A stretch of DNA of 64,000 bases from positions 4,778,045-4,842,044 of the forward strand of contig NZ_HE997181.1 of the NCBI RefSeq assembly GCF_000312425.1, in the 5' to 3' direction. This stretch comes from Reyranella massiliensis 521. Its GTDB lineage: Bacteria; Pseudomonadota; Alphaproteobacteria; Reyranellales; Reyranellaceae. The translations under genes were made by a program, and so were the position numbers. Shown here one piece after another: positions 18,993-27,638 of the stretch (position 1 is the stretch's first letter; the number at the start of each line of letters is the position of its first letter). The notes below the pieces were generated by a model. The model saw only the letters and a program-made list of their open reading frames with translations. It was not told where the DNA came from and made no database searches.

Positions 18993-19979
18993 TCAGCCGT
19001 CGACCTTGGCGCCCGACGCCTTGACGATCGGCGCCCAGACCGCGATTTCGCTGACGATGCGGTCATGCAGCCCCTTGGGAGCCATCGGCCAGGGATCGCT
19101 GCCGAGAGCCGCGAGCTTCTCCTTCACTTCGGGAGCCTCCAGAGCCTTGGTTCCGGCAGCGGCCAGCTTGTCGACAATCGGCTGAGGCACGCCGGCCGGC
19201 CCACCGAAGCCCATCCAGACCTCGACGACATAGTTCGGCACGAACTCGACGATGGCCGGCACGTCGGGGGCCGCCTTGCTGCGCTGGCGGCTGGTGACAC
19301 CCAGCGCCCGCAGCTTGCCCGCCTGCACATGCGGCCAGCAGCTCGGCATGTTGTCGAACATGATTTGGGTCTGGCCCGCGATCAGGTCCTGCATCGCACC
19401 GGCGCTGCCCTTGTAAGGGACATGCACCATGTCGGTGCCGGTCCTCTGCTTGAACATCTCACCCGCGAGATGGATCGTCGTGCCCGAGCCGGACGAGGCC
19501 ATGTTGTACTTGCCGGGGTTGGCCTTCAGGAGGGCGATCAGCTCCGGCACTGTCTTCGCCGGCAGGCTGGGATGCACGACCAGCATGTTGGGCCACATCG
19601 CCATGCCCGCCATCGGCGAGAAATCCTTCACCGGATCATAGGGCAGCTTCGAATAGAGCGCCGGCGCCATGGTGAACATGGACACCGTGATGAGGCCGAC
19701 CGTGTAGCCGTCGGAAGCCGACTTGGCGATGGCATCGGTGCCGATCGTGCCGCCGCCGCCGGGCTTGTTGTCGATCATGACCTGTTGTCCCAGCAGCTCC
19801 GACATCCGGGCGGTGATGATGCGTGAGATATTGTCGGTCGCGCCACCCGGCGTCCACGGCACGACGAACTTGATCGGCTTGTTCGGATACGCGTCCTGCG
19901 CGCGCACCAGCGACGGCGCGAGAAGTGCGGCACCCGCACCGGCGAGCAAACGGCGACGATGAACAGATTTGTTGAACAT
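18993..19979 (-). CDS. Bug-family tripartite tricarboxylate transporter binding protein
   Basis: A 328-residue orphan periplasmic receptor. The ATG at 19979 has a strong GGGAGGAAAC directly upstream, so an ATG nine codons earlier is rejected. A signal with HRRRLLAGAGAALLAPSLV ends in RAQDA. The family pattern follows: YPNKPIKFVVPWTPGGATDNISR, GQQVMIDNKPGGGGTIGTDAIAKS, YNMASSGSGTTIHLAGEMFK and the C-terminal GSDPWPMAPK. No TctAB genes are adjacent. It diverges from the GMC oxidoreductase gene with 124 bp between starts, so both may answer to the same signal, and it may bind a substrate of that cluster. Confidence 0.92.
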   Translation of the reverse strand: MFNKSVHRRRLLAGAGAALLAPSLVRAQDAYPNKPIKFVVPWTPGGATDNISRIITARMSELLGQQVMIDNKPGGGGTIGTDAIAKSASDGYTVGLITVSMFTMAPALYSKLPYDPVKDFSPMAGMAMWPNMLVVHPSLPAKTVPELIALLKANPGKYNMASSGSGTTIHLAGEMFKQRTGTDMVHVPYKGSAGAMQDLIAGQTQIMFDNMPSCWPHVQAGKLRALGVTSRQRSKAAPDVPAIVEFVPNYVVEVWMGFGGPAGVPQPIVDKLAAAGTKALEAPEVKEKLAALGSDPWPMAPKGLHDRIVSEIAVWAPIVKASGAKVDG

Positions 19980-20103
19980 GTTTCCTCCCAATCCCCGTTG
20001 ACGCAAAGGCTAACAGCCGCTCGCCAGAGCGTCACGCCAATCGCTTGCCGTCCGCTCGCCACGCGGCTTAGTCTCTGCCGCCGCCGCACGGGAGAAAAGC
20101 GCC

Positions 20104-21705
20104 ATGAACGAGAAAGTCGACGTCCTGATCATCGGTTCCGGGGCGTCGGGAGCCGCGGTGGCGTGGAGCCTCGCCGATACCAGGATGCGCATCCTCTGCC
20201 TGGAGCAGGGCGACTGGGTGAAGCCGACCGACTATCCCAGCAACGGCCGCGATTGGGAGGCGCGCCTGTTCGGCGACTTCGCCATCAATCCCAACCGGCG
20301 CGCCCGGGAGACCGACTATCCGATCAACGATGCCAACTCGCCGATCAAGGTGGTGAACTTCAACGGCGTCGGCGGCAGCACGATCATGTATACGGCGCAC
20401 TATCCGCGCCTGCATCCCAGCGACTTCAAGGTGAAGACGCTCGACGGCGTCGCCGACGACTGGCCGATCGACTACCAGACGCTGGAACCGTTCTTCGCCG
20501 AGAACGACCGCATGACCGGCGTCTCCGGCCTCGCCGGCGATCCCGCCTATCCGGCCAAGCAGCCGCCCATGCCGCCGATTCCCCTCGGCAAGTCGGGCCA
20601 GCGCTTCGGCAAGGCGATGAACGAGCTCGGCTGGCACTGGTGGCCGTCGGACACCTCGATCGCCACGGTCGACTACGAAGGCCGCGGCCGCTGCCTCAAC
20701 CTCGGCCACTGCACGCCGGGCTGTGCGCAAGGCGCCAAGGCCAGCACCGACATCACCTACTGGCCGTTGGCCCTGCGCGCCGGCGTCGAGCTGCGCACCC
20801 GCGCCCGCGTGCGCGAGATCACCGTCGACAACAACGGCATGGCGACCGGCGTCGTCTACTACGATGCCGAGGGCAAGGAGCAGTTCCAGGCGGCCGAGAT
20901 GGTGATCGTCGCCTGCAACGGCGTCGGCACGCCGCGGCTGATGCTCAACTCGCAGTCGGGCAAGTTTCCCAACGGCATCGCCAATTCGAGCGGGCTCGTC
21001 GGCAAGAACCTGATGTTCCACCCCTATGCCTTCACCTACGGCTATGTCGACGAGCCGCTGGACGGCAACCACGGCCCACCGCTCTGCCTGTGGAGCCACG
21101 AGTTCTACGAGACCGACAAGGCGCGCGATTTCGTGCGCGGCTACATCTTTCAGTTCGGCCGCGGCATGGGCTCGATCGTCGAGGCCATCAGCAGCACAGC
21201 CGCCGGCCGCCTGCCCTGGGGCGAGGACCATCACAAGGTCTATCGCAGCCTGCTCAACCACCGAATCTATCTCGCGGGCATCTGCGAGGACCTGCCGGAA
21301 GAGCACAACCGCGTCACGCTCGATCCCGCACTGAAGGACTCCGACGGCATTCCCGCTCCGAAGATCGACTACACGCTGGGCGAAAACAGCCGGAAGATGC
21401 TGGAACACGCCCACTCCCGCGCCGAGGAGATCCTGAAGGAAGCCGGCGCCCACACCGTCTTCCGAGAACATGTGCCCAACAGCGGCTGGCACCTGCTCGG
21501 CACCGCGCGCATGGGCACCGATCCCGAACGCTCGGTGGTGAACGAATGGGGCCGCTGCCACGACGTGAAGAACCTGTTCATCGTCGACGGCAGCATCTGG
21601 GTCACGAGCGGCGGCGTGAACCCGACATCGACCATCCAGGCGCTGGCGCTCTACATTGCCGACGCGATCAAGCAGCGCCTCGCCAACGCGACCCTGTTCG
21701 AGTGA
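20104..21705 (+). CDS. GMC-family FAD-dependent oxidoreductase
   Basis: A 533-residue flavoenzyme. The N-terminal FAD-binding Rossmann motif is VLIIGSGASGAAVAWSLAD; GGSTIMYTAHYPRL is the GMC signature region; CTPGCAQGAKAS binds near FAD. The C-terminal catalytic domain has GWHLLGTARMGTDPERSVV (catalytic His) and SGGVNPTSTIQALALYIAD. This is the dehydrogenase-type GMC layout (gluconate, sorbose or choline-like alcohols), about 530 residues, without an obvious export signal. The next gene starts 8 bp downstream (or overlaps by GTGA) and may encode its small partner subunit. The substrate is not readable. Confidence 0.92.
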   Translation: MNEKVDVLIIGSGASGAAVAWSLADTRMRILCLEQGDWVKPTDYPSNGRDWEARLFGDFAINPNRRARETDYPINDANSPIKVVNFNGVGGSTIMYTAHYPRLHPSDFKVKTLDGVADDWPIDYQTLEPFFAENDRMTGVSGLAGDPAYPAKQPPMPPIPLGKSGQRFGKAMNELGWHWWPSDTSIATVDYEGRGRCLNLGHCTPGCAQGAKASTDITYWPLALRAGVELRTRARVREITVDNNGMATGVVYYDAEGKEQFQAAEMVIVACNGVGTPRLMLNSQSGKFPNGIANSSGLVGKNLMFHPYAFTYGYVDEPLDGNHGPPLCLWSHEFYETDKARDFVRGYIFQFGRGMGSIVEAISSTAAGRLPWGEDHHKVYRSLLNHRIYLAGICEDLPEEHNRVTLDPALKDSDGIPAPKIDYTLGENSRKMLEHAHSRAEEILKEAGAHTVFREHVPNSGWHLLGTARMGTDPERSVVNEWGRCHDVKNLFIVDGSIWVTSGGVNPTSTIQALALYIADAIKQRLANATLFE

Positions 21706-21713
21706 GCCACGCC

Positions 21714-22169
21714 ATGATAGCCACGCCGCAGACCACCCTCACCGACGCCGAAAGCCGCGACCTGCGCGCGCTCGTCGGCCTGATGATCCCCGCCAGCACG
21801 ACCTACAAGGTGCCCGGCGCCGACGACGACCTGATCTTTGCCGACATCCTCAGGAGCCTCGAACGCGACACCGACGATGTGCGCACGTCGCTGAAGCAAC
21901 TCGCCACGATGAGCGGCGGCTCCTTCGCCGGCCTTTCCGCCGACCGCCGCGCCGAGGTCGCAGCCACTTTTAAGGACCAGGGCGGTGCGCCGCTGTTCGC
22001 GCTCAATCGCGTGGTGCTGCTCTGCTACTACCGCGACGACAGGGTCATGCGCTCGCTGGGCCAGGAACCGCGTTCACCGTTCCCGAAAGGCCATGTCGTC
22101 GAGCAGGGCGACTGGTCGCTGCTCGATCCCGTAAAGAAGCGCACGCCGATCTATCGCAAGGTGCCGTAG
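21714..22169 (+). CDS. Small GMC-associated protein, possibly a gluconate 2-dehydrogenase subunit 3-like partner
   Basis: A 151-residue soluble, helix-rich protein starting MIATPQTTLTDAESRDLRALVGLMIPAST. The opening pattern, a helix followed by GLMIPASTTYKVPGADDD, recalls the small subunit (subunit 3) that accompanies GMC dehydrogenases, but I see no twin-arginine signal, so the assignment is tentative. An alternative GTG start at 21702 would overlap the GMC stop as GTGA and add four residues. The last 19 bp overlap the convergent VOC-family gene. Adjacency to the GMC gene is the main functional clue. Confidence 0.65.
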   Translation: MIATPQTTLTDAESRDLRALVGLMIPASTTYKVPGADDDLIFADILRSLERDTDDVRTSLKQLATMSGGSFAGLSADRRAEVAATFKDQGGAPLFALNRVVLLCYYRDDRVMRSLGQEPRSPFPKGHVVEQGDWSLLDPVKKRTPIYRKVP

Positions 22170-23080
22170 CGCCGCTCGCGCTCGGCCTGTCGCGGATTGT
22201 CCATCTCGACGGCGATGTGTTCGGGCACCCAGGCGTCGCGGCCCGGTACGTAGGCGCGGTTGTTCTGGCGCGGATTGCGGTTGACCAGCGGCCGCGCATA
22301 CATCGGGTTGCGCAGGCTGCGGACCTCGTGCTCGATCTGGAACAGCGGGCGGTTGCCGTCGAGGTCGACGATCTGCTCGAAGCGATACTGGTGCTGGTTG
22401 CTTTCCTCGGTGATCAGACCGCGCTCCAGCAACGCACGGTGCGGACCCGAGAAATTCGCGACATAGACCTGGATGTGATGGCCGTCGTAGGCCGGCACTT
22501 CGGCTTCGGTCTCGCGGAAGACCAGCTCCTGCCCCATGCCGACCGAGACTCGGGCCGCCGGCGCGGCACCTGCTTCGTCGACGCGCGCCATGGTGCCGAA
22601 GGTGCGGCGGTAGAATTCGGCGATGGGTCCGGCGGCCCCCACCGGCACGTCGAACTCGACATAGGCCATGCCGAGGACCATCGCGTCGCCGGGCTTCGGA
22701 TCGTGACAGAGGATCGTGTTGCCCCAGGGACAGGTCGTCTCGACATGATCGGCCTGCTCGACGAAGTCGAAGCGCGTGTCGCCCAGCGCCTTGCGCATAT
22801 TGCCGAGGCGCCGCACCAGCGACTCGCGATCGTCGATCACCAGGCCGACGCGGCCGCGCAGGCGTTGCGCCGGCCCGCCCGTCGGCAGGTGGAACTGGCT
22901 GCGCCCGACATTGACCCACATATTGTCGGTGCTGGTCATCATGTAGGGGTCGCGCGTGAGGCCAAGCCCGCTGATATAGAACAGCGTCGCCAGCCCCTGA
23001 TCCTCGACCCGGAGATTGACGTGCTCGAGGGCGACGATGTTGCCGACATCCTCGGCGGTGCGGTCGTAAGTCCTGCTCAT
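22151..23080 (-). CDS. VOC-superfamily protein, extradiol dioxygenase-like
   Basis: A 309-residue protein with two VOC (beta-alpha-beta-beta-beta) modules. The first begins IVALEHVNLRVEDQGLATLFYISGLGLTRDP with a candidate metal His; the second contains AYVEFDVPVGAAGPIAEFYRRTFG and ends with DGHHIQVYVANFSGPH and LFQIEHEVRSLRNP, where His and Glu fit the 2-His-1-carboxylate metal site of type I extradiol dioxygenases. Similar proteins are annotated as biphenyl-2,3-diol-dioxygenase-like. It would cleave an aromatic diol or act on a related substrate. The GST and sulfatase genes upstream on the same strand suggest one catabolic operon. Confidence 0.82.
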   Translation of the reverse strand: MSRTYDRTAEDVGNIVALEHVNLRVEDQGLATLFYISGLGLTRDPYMMTSTDNMWVNVGRSQFHLPTGGPAQRLRGRVGLVIDDRESLVRRLGNMRKALGDTRFDFVEQADHVETTCPWGNTILCHDPKPGDAMVLGMAYVEFDVPVGAAGPIAEFYRRTFGTMARVDEAGAAPAARVSVGMGQELVFRETEAEVPAYDGHHIQVYVANFSGPHRALLERGLITEESNQHQYRFEQIVDLDGNRPLFQIEHEVRSLRNPMYARPLVNRNPRQNNRAYVPGRDAWVPEHIAVEMDNPRQAERERRYGTLR

Positions 23081-23101
23081 GGTCAGCCTCCCTTGCCGCC
23101 G

Positions 23102-23800
23102 CTAGCCCCGTCCCATCGCCATGGCATGCAGGACCGTGCAATGCTGCACCAAGGTGGGATGCGCGGCGACGAACCGCTTCAGCGGCGTGTCGATGTCGTA
23201 GAACCAGATGTTGGCGACGAAGCCATAGATCGCGCAATCGACGCTGCCGGCTTTCGCGCCATGCACAAACCCGTCGGCGGGAACAAGGTCGGCCAGCACC
23301 CGCAGGTCGTCAAGGCCGCGGGCATAGGCTGCCTCCGGCGTGTAGCGGCCGATACCCTGGAAATGATAACGCTGAGCGTTGAACTCCTTCGCCTTGAGGA
23401 GGGCCGCTTCGGTCATCTGCGGGTGCTCGCGGCGAAAGGCGGCGAGGAAGGCCGGCCAGCAGCGCTCGTCCTTCCAGCGCGAATAGGACATCACCCAATA
23501 GAGATCGTCGAGCAGACGGGAGACCAGGAGGTTGGTGTCGCGCTGCTGTGCCGTCAGGCCCTCGTCGATCGCGGGACGATACTTGTGCGCGAGATGGGCG
23601 ATGATGGCGTCGCTGTCGCCGATCGTCTCGTCCCCGTCGACGATGTAGGGGAGCTGGCCGCGCGGCGCGGCGGACGCGTCGAACAGATGCCGGTGGGTGA
23701 AGGCGATGCCGGCCAGCCTGAGCCAGGCATAGACCTTGAGACCGTAGCCGTTGTTGTCGGCAACGCCGAACAGCCCGGGATAGGAATAGAGCGTGATCAC
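23102..23800 (-). CDS. Glutathione S-transferase family protein
   Basis: A 232-residue GST-fold protein. From GTG at 23800 it starts with ITLYSYPGLFGVADNNGYGL, then LKVYAWLRLAGIAFTHRHLF, the glutathione-binding GQLPYIVDGDETIGDSDAIIAHL (cis-Pro and Asp-Ser-Asp), and a C-terminal helical domain with CAIYGFVANIWFY. This Tom37/metaxin-like subgroup (FGVADNNGYGLKVYAWL) occurs in Proteobacteria near aromatic-degradation genes. The start lies 8 bp after the sulfatase stop; other in-frame GTG codons overlap that stop. It is probably translated from the same mRNA as the sulfatase and the VOC protein. Confidence 0.85.
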   Translation of the reverse strand: MITLYSYPGLFGVADNNGYGLKVYAWLRLAGIAFTHRHLFDASAAPRGQLPYIVDGDETIGDSDAIIAHLAHKYRPAIDEGLTAQQRDTNLLVSRLLDDLYWVMSYSRWKDERCWPAFLAAFRREHPQMTEAALLKAKEFNAQRYHFQGIGRYTPEAAYARGLDDLRVLADLVPADGFVHGAKAGSVDCAIYGFVANIWFYDIDTPLKRFVAAHPTLVQHCTVLHAMAMGRG

Positions 23801-23808
23801 GCCCCAGC

Positions 23809-25374
23809 TCACCACTGGCCGAAGAAGATGCCGTGCTGGCGATGCTTGGCCGTGCGGGCATCGACATAGGCATCGTCGACCGTCACCCGTGTCTTGCGGG
23901 CCTTCAGCCAGGCCGCCAGCCGCGCCTCCATCTCGGCAAAGACATGGGCATAGTTGCCGTTGGCGCCGAGGTCGCGGCGCTCCTTCGGATCGTTCGCCAG
24001 GTCGAACAGCATGGGCCGGAAATCCTGCCACCAGACATACTTCCAGCGGTCGGTGCGGACCATGATGGCGCGGCACTCGGAAGGCCGCCGGTTCAGGATC
24101 TTGCGCGCCTCGCGGAAGGAATAGTCGAGTTCCGAGAAGACGGCGTCGCGCCACGTCTCGGTCTTCACGCCACGCAGCAGGGGCAGAAGCGAGCGGCCCT
24201 CGACGAGATGGTCGTTGGGCGGCTGGTCGAGCGCGGCGAGAATGGTGGGCACGACGTCGATGGCCTCGACAAAGCGCTCGTCGACCGTGCCGCGCGTCGC
24301 ATCGGCGGCAGGATCGGGGTCGACCACGATGAAGGGCACGCGCAGCGCCTCCTCGTAGAACATCTCTTTCTCGCCCAGCCAGTGGTCGCCCAGGAAATCG
24401 CCGTGATCCGACGTGAATATGATCAAGGTATCGTCGAGCCGGCCCGAGGTCTTCATGTGTGCAAACAGGCGACCCAGCCAATCGTCGAGCTGCCGGATCA
24501 GGCCCATATAGGCCGGCCGCACGATGCCGGGCGCGTCGGGGCGGCTGAAGGAAACCGACTCTTCGTGCTCGCGATAGGCGGCCAGCACGGGATGTTCGCC
24601 GACCCGCTCCTGCTCGTCGCGATTCAGCGGCAGGCAATCCTTGGCACCGTACATATTGTGATAGGGCGCGGGCGCCATGTAGGGCCAATGCGGCTTCACG
24701 TAGCTCAGATGCAGGCACCAGGGCTTGTCGCCCATATCGTCCATGAAGCGCATGGCTTCGCGCGTCATGTAGGCGGTCTCGGAATGCTCCTCGGCAACCT
24801 TGGCCGGCAGATGGACATTGCGCATGTGCCAGCCCGAGAGCGTGGTGCCGTCGGGGCCGTCGGCGGCGATGACGTAATCCGTCCAGGGATCGTCGGAGTT
24901 GTAACCTTGCTGGCGAAGATAATCGCCATAGCCGCTCTCTTTGCCCGGCGGCGAATGGCCGTCATAGCGGTCGACCTCCTCGAAGCGGCCGGCGCGCAGC
25001 AGTGCGTCGAGCGCGGAACCACCTTCGATGCCGTAGCGTTCCAACGCTTCGAGGTCGGGCAGCACATGGGTCTTGCCGGCCAGCGCGACCTTGACGCCGG
25101 CGGGCGCAAGATAGTCGCCCAGGGTCTTCTCGCGCAGGGAGAGCGGCACGCGGTTCCAGGTGGCGCCGTGGCTCGTCACGTAGCGGCCGGTGTAGTAGCT
25201 CATGCGCGAGGGGCCGCAGACGCCGGACTGAACATAGGCCCGCGGGAAACGGACGCCGCGCCTGGCCAGCGAATCGATGGCCGGCGTCTTCAGATGCGGA
25301 TGGCCGGCGCAGGAGAGATGATCCGCGCGCAACTGGTCGCACATGATGAAGAGAACGTTACGGACTTTGCCCAC
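23809..25374 (-). CDS. Sulfatase (type I, formylglycine-dependent)
   Basis: A 521-residue cytoplasmic alkaline-phosphatase-superfamily hydrolase. The N-terminal metal motif is VLFIMCDQLRADHLS (Asp13), and the sulfatase signature C-G-P-S-R has Cys53, to be converted to formylglycine, followed by MSYYTGRYVTSHGA. Later metal residues occur in IIFTSDHGDFLGDHWLGEKEMFYEE. No signal peptide is visible. It would cleave sulfate esters or a related sulfonate or phosphonate ester. It heads a three-gene minus-strand cluster with a GST and a VOC dioxygenase-like protein, which fits sequential degradation of a sulfated aromatic; that is inference. The gene diverges from the DUF924 gene. Confidence 0.93.
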   Translation of the reverse strand: MGKVRNVLFIMCDQLRADHLSCAGHPHLKTPAIDSLARRGVRFPRAYVQSGVCGPSRMSYYTGRYVTSHGATWNRVPLSLREKTLGDYLAPAGVKVALAGKTHVLPDLEALERYGIEGGSALDALLRAGRFEEVDRYDGHSPPGKESGYGDYLRQQGYNSDDPWTDYVIAADGPDGTTLSGWHMRNVHLPAKVAEEHSETAYMTREAMRFMDDMGDKPWCLHLSYVKPHWPYMAPAPYHNMYGAKDCLPLNRDEQERVGEHPVLAAYREHEESVSFSRPDAPGIVRPAYMGLIRQLDDWLGRLFAHMKTSGRLDDTLIIFTSDHGDFLGDHWLGEKEMFYEEALRVPFIVVDPDPAADATRGTVDERFVEAIDVVPTILAALDQPPNDHLVEGRSLLPLLRGVKTETWRDAVFSELDYSFREARKILNRRPSECRAIMVRTDRWKYVWWQDFRPMLFDLANDPKERRDLGANGNYAHVFAEMEARLAAWLKARKTRVTVDDAYVDARTAKHRQHGIFFGQW

Positions 25375-25436
25375 GCGACCAGTTCCTCCCGCCGTTTCGC
25401 CAAGCTTAGCAGAAAGTGCGTGCTAGACTGGAGGAC

Positions 25437-26012
25437 ATGACTGCAATCTCCTCCATCCGCGACATCCTCGATTTCTGGTTTCTGCCCCTTGGCCATCCCG
25501 ACCATGGCAAGGAACGCGACATCTGGTTCGACAGCACGCCCGCCTTCGACGCCGAGATCGCCGAGCGTTTCAGCAGCCTCCTGGAACCGGCATGCGCCGG
25601 CGCCCTCGATCACTGGCGCGAGTCGCCGGACGGCGCACTGGCGCTTGCCCTGCTCTGCGATCAGTTCCCACGGAACATGTTCCGGCGCTCGGCCCGCGCT
25701 TTTTCAGGCGATGCCAAGGCGATCGAAACGGCGCGGATCGCGCTGGCTCGCTGCTATCCCGCGGCCTACCCGATCCCGATGCGCGTCTTCTTCTACGTGC
25801 CGTTCGAGCACAGTGAACAACTGGCCGACCAGGAGCTGAGCTGCGCCCTTTTCGCGACCCTGGGCCGGGAGGACTACGACAAGTACGCGATCTCCCACCG
25901 CGACATCATTGTCCGCTTCGGTCGCTTCCCGCACCGCAACGAGGTGTTGGGCCGCGCGTGCACGGAGTACGAGCTGGACTATCTCAAGACAGCCGATCGA
26001 TTCGGGCAATGA
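25437..26012 (+). CDS. DUF924 family protein
   Basis: A 191-residue all-helical protein of the DUF924 family. Landmarks are ILDFWFLPLGHPDHGKERDIWF, the GALALALLCDQFPRNMFRRSARAF motif and IPMRVFFYVPFEHSEQLADQE, then the YAISHRDIIVRFGRFPHRNEVLGR stretch. The fold resembles tetratricopeptide-like bundles; no biochemical role is established to my knowledge. The ATG at 25437 is preceded closely by GGAGG; an upstream GTG has no ribosome site. Its 3' end overlaps the convergent macrodomain gene by 29 bp. Confidence 0.9.
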   Translation: MTAISSIRDILDFWFLPLGHPDHGKERDIWFDSTPAFDAEIAERFSSLLEPACAGALDHWRESPDGALALALLCDQFPRNMFRRSARAFSGDAKAIETARIALARCYPAAYPIPMRVFFYVPFEHSEQLADQELSCALFATLGREDYDKYAISHRDIIVRFGRFPHRNEVLGRACTEYELDYLKTADRFGQ

Positions 26013-26493
26013 CGGCGCGGTAGATCTCCGCCATCTCCGCGCCGAAACAGCAGAAGATCACGCGCTCCGGCGCCGCCACCGCCATCACCTCGCGAACGGC
26101 GATCGCCGTCGCCGCTTCCTTTGGGTAGCCATAGACGCCCGTGGAAATGGCGGGAAAGGCAATGCTCGCGAGTCCGTGCGTCATCGCGAGAGCGAGGCTG
26201 TTGCGATAGCAACGCGCCAACAGGTCGGCTTCGGCAGCGGTGCCGCCGCGCCAGATCGGACCGACCGTGTGGATCACGTGCCGCGCCTTCAGCCGATAGC
26301 CGCTCGTGATCTTGGCTTCGCCCGTAGGGCAGCCACCCAGCGTACGGCATTCGGCGAGAAGCTCGGGCCCGGCGGCGCGGTGAATCGCGCCATCGACGCC
26401 ACCGCCGCCCAGCAGGCTCTCGTTGGCGGCGTTCACGATGGCATCGACATCGAGGCGCGTGATGTCGCCCTCGATGATTTCGATGCCGCTCAT
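25984..26493 (-). CDS. Macrodomain protein, putative O-acetyl-ADP-ribose deacetylase
   Basis: A 169-residue single macrodomain, close in length to E. coli YmdB. The sequence shows IEIIEGDITRLDVDAIVNAANESLLGGGGVDGAIHRAAG: Asn residues and the Gly-rich loop bind ADP-ribose. GEAKITSGYRLKARHVIHTVGP and SIAFPAISTGVYGYPKEAAT follow, all standard for MacroD-type enzymes that hydrolyse O-acetyl-ADP-ribose or remove ADP-ribose from proteins. It lies 3 bp downstream of the DUF882 gene on the same strand, so co-transcription is likely though functionally unexplained. Confidence 0.93.
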   Translation of the reverse strand: MSGIEIIEGDITRLDVDAIVNAANESLLGGGGVDGAIHRAAGPELLAECRTLGGCPTGEAKITSGYRLKARHVIHTVGPIWRGGTAAEADLLARCYRNSLALAMTHGLASIAFPAISTGVYGYPKEAATAIAVREVMAVAAPERVIFCCFGAEMAEIYRAVIARIDRLS

Positions 26494-26496
26494 TTC

Positions 26497-27237
26497 TTAC
26501 CAGTAGCGAACGGGGCCGGTATCGAGATGGACGAAGCCGGAGCGCGGATAGAAGCCGACGCCGCCCATGTTCAGCGAACGCGCGGCCTGGCGGATCTGGA
26601 AGACGGGGACGCCGGGGAAGCGGATATCCATGGCATTGCCGTTCATGTGCTGGCTGTCGCGCGCCACGCCGCGGCTGACGCTGGCCAGCCAGGCATTGCT
26701 CGTGGGCGAGCGATAGGCCGACAGAACCTCGATCGAGCCGCCGAAGCCCACGATTCGCGTCGTGTGCCACAGCACGTCGAACAGCAGCGGGTCCATCTCG
26801 GTTTCTGCGCCTTCGCGGCTGTCGCGCAGGAAGTGATTGAGTTGGTTCAGCGCGTCGCGGTGATAGGCACCGTTCGACCAATAGGTGACCGAAATCTCTT
26901 CCTTGGTGTTGTAGTTTACCAGGCTGAGACTGCGCGGGCTTGCAAGGTCGAGTTCCGGCGGCGGCAGCTCCTGTTGCGGCGCGAAGCCGCCGTATCGGGA
27001 CGCCCGAAGCTGTTGTGGCGTGACCGTGCGTTTCTGCTGGGCAGCCGGCTTCTGCTGCGCCGCGGCCCTCTGCACGTTCGTACTGGTCGCCCTGGTAGGA
27101 GCCGGCGCCTTGGCGCCGACGGGCGTCTTCTTAGAGGTGGCTGTAGTCCCGCGATGTGTGTCTGCGGGCTTGGTCTGGGCGGCGGCGGTTCCGGCAAATG
27201 CCAGTAACGCCGCCAAGCTCAACACTACGCTGCGCAT
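26497..27237 (-). CDS. DUF882 / YcbK-MepK-like peptidoglycan endopeptidase (M15-like)
   Basis: A 246-residue exported protein. The signal peptide (MRSVVLSLAALLAFAGTAAA) is followed by an Ala/Thr/Lys/Pro/Gln-rich linker (about residues 22-75) and a C-terminal M15-type domain: LNQLNHFLRDSREGAETEMDP, IEVLSAYRSPTSN, then DSQHMNGNAMDIRFPG with zinc ligands His and Asp, and FVHLDTGPVRYW with the third His. DUF882 proteins such as E. coli MepK cleave meso-DAP crosslinks in murein. Function in wall remodelling in the periplasm is expected. Confidence 0.9.
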   Translation of the reverse strand: MRSVVLSLAALLAFAGTAAAQTKPADTHRGTTATSKKTPVGAKAPAPTRATSTNVQRAAAQQKPAAQQKRTVTPQQLRASRYGGFAPQQELPPPELDLASPRSLSLVNYNTKEEISVTYWSNGAYHRDALNQLNHFLRDSREGAETEMDPLLFDVLWHTTRIVGFGGSIEVLSAYRSPTSNAWLASVSRGVARDSQHMNGNAMDIRFPGVPVFQIRQAARSLNMGGVGFYPRSGFVHLDTGPVRYW

Positions 27238-27638
27238 CCCTGCCCCGAAGTTGTTGCATTTATGTCACAGACATAGATATCAGAGACTCATTCCCGACTC
27301 AAAGCGAATTTCTCGGTTTCTGGAAAGGGCTAGACCAACAACCTCACCTATCACGCAAAGTGTGGGACCGTTGCAGTCTGCCTTATTTGCCTGGCGTTCT
27401 ATGTTCGCCAACGCACCGACCATGCGATGCTGCCGATCATGGTCCCCTTCTCGAGCGAGGCAACCGGCGCCGAAAACGACAGGCCACGTGCGACAAGCTG
27501 GCTTGGAATCATACTAAGCGTATTTACGCCCGTGTAAATGACGACCGTCTGCCGTGGCCGAGCACAAGGGGGGTCGCCGCCTTTCAGGCGCACGACGCGT
27601 CCCGCCTCGACGAGTTGCGGGTGTGATTGTCCTCGCGA
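27238..27638. other. 401-bp intergenic region with an operator-like inverted repeat
   Basis: No convincing gene is visible; short frames here have poor composition. It contains an imperfect palindrome at 27519-27542 (CGTATTTAC / GTAAATGACG around GCCCGT, with a perfect ATTTAC/GTAAAT core), suggestive of a TetR-like operator, and a small CGCCT-TTC-AGGCG hairpin just beyond the kinase stop. The stretch around 27250-27330 is less G+C-rich and is the likely promoter zone for the DUF882 gene. Confidence 0.4.
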
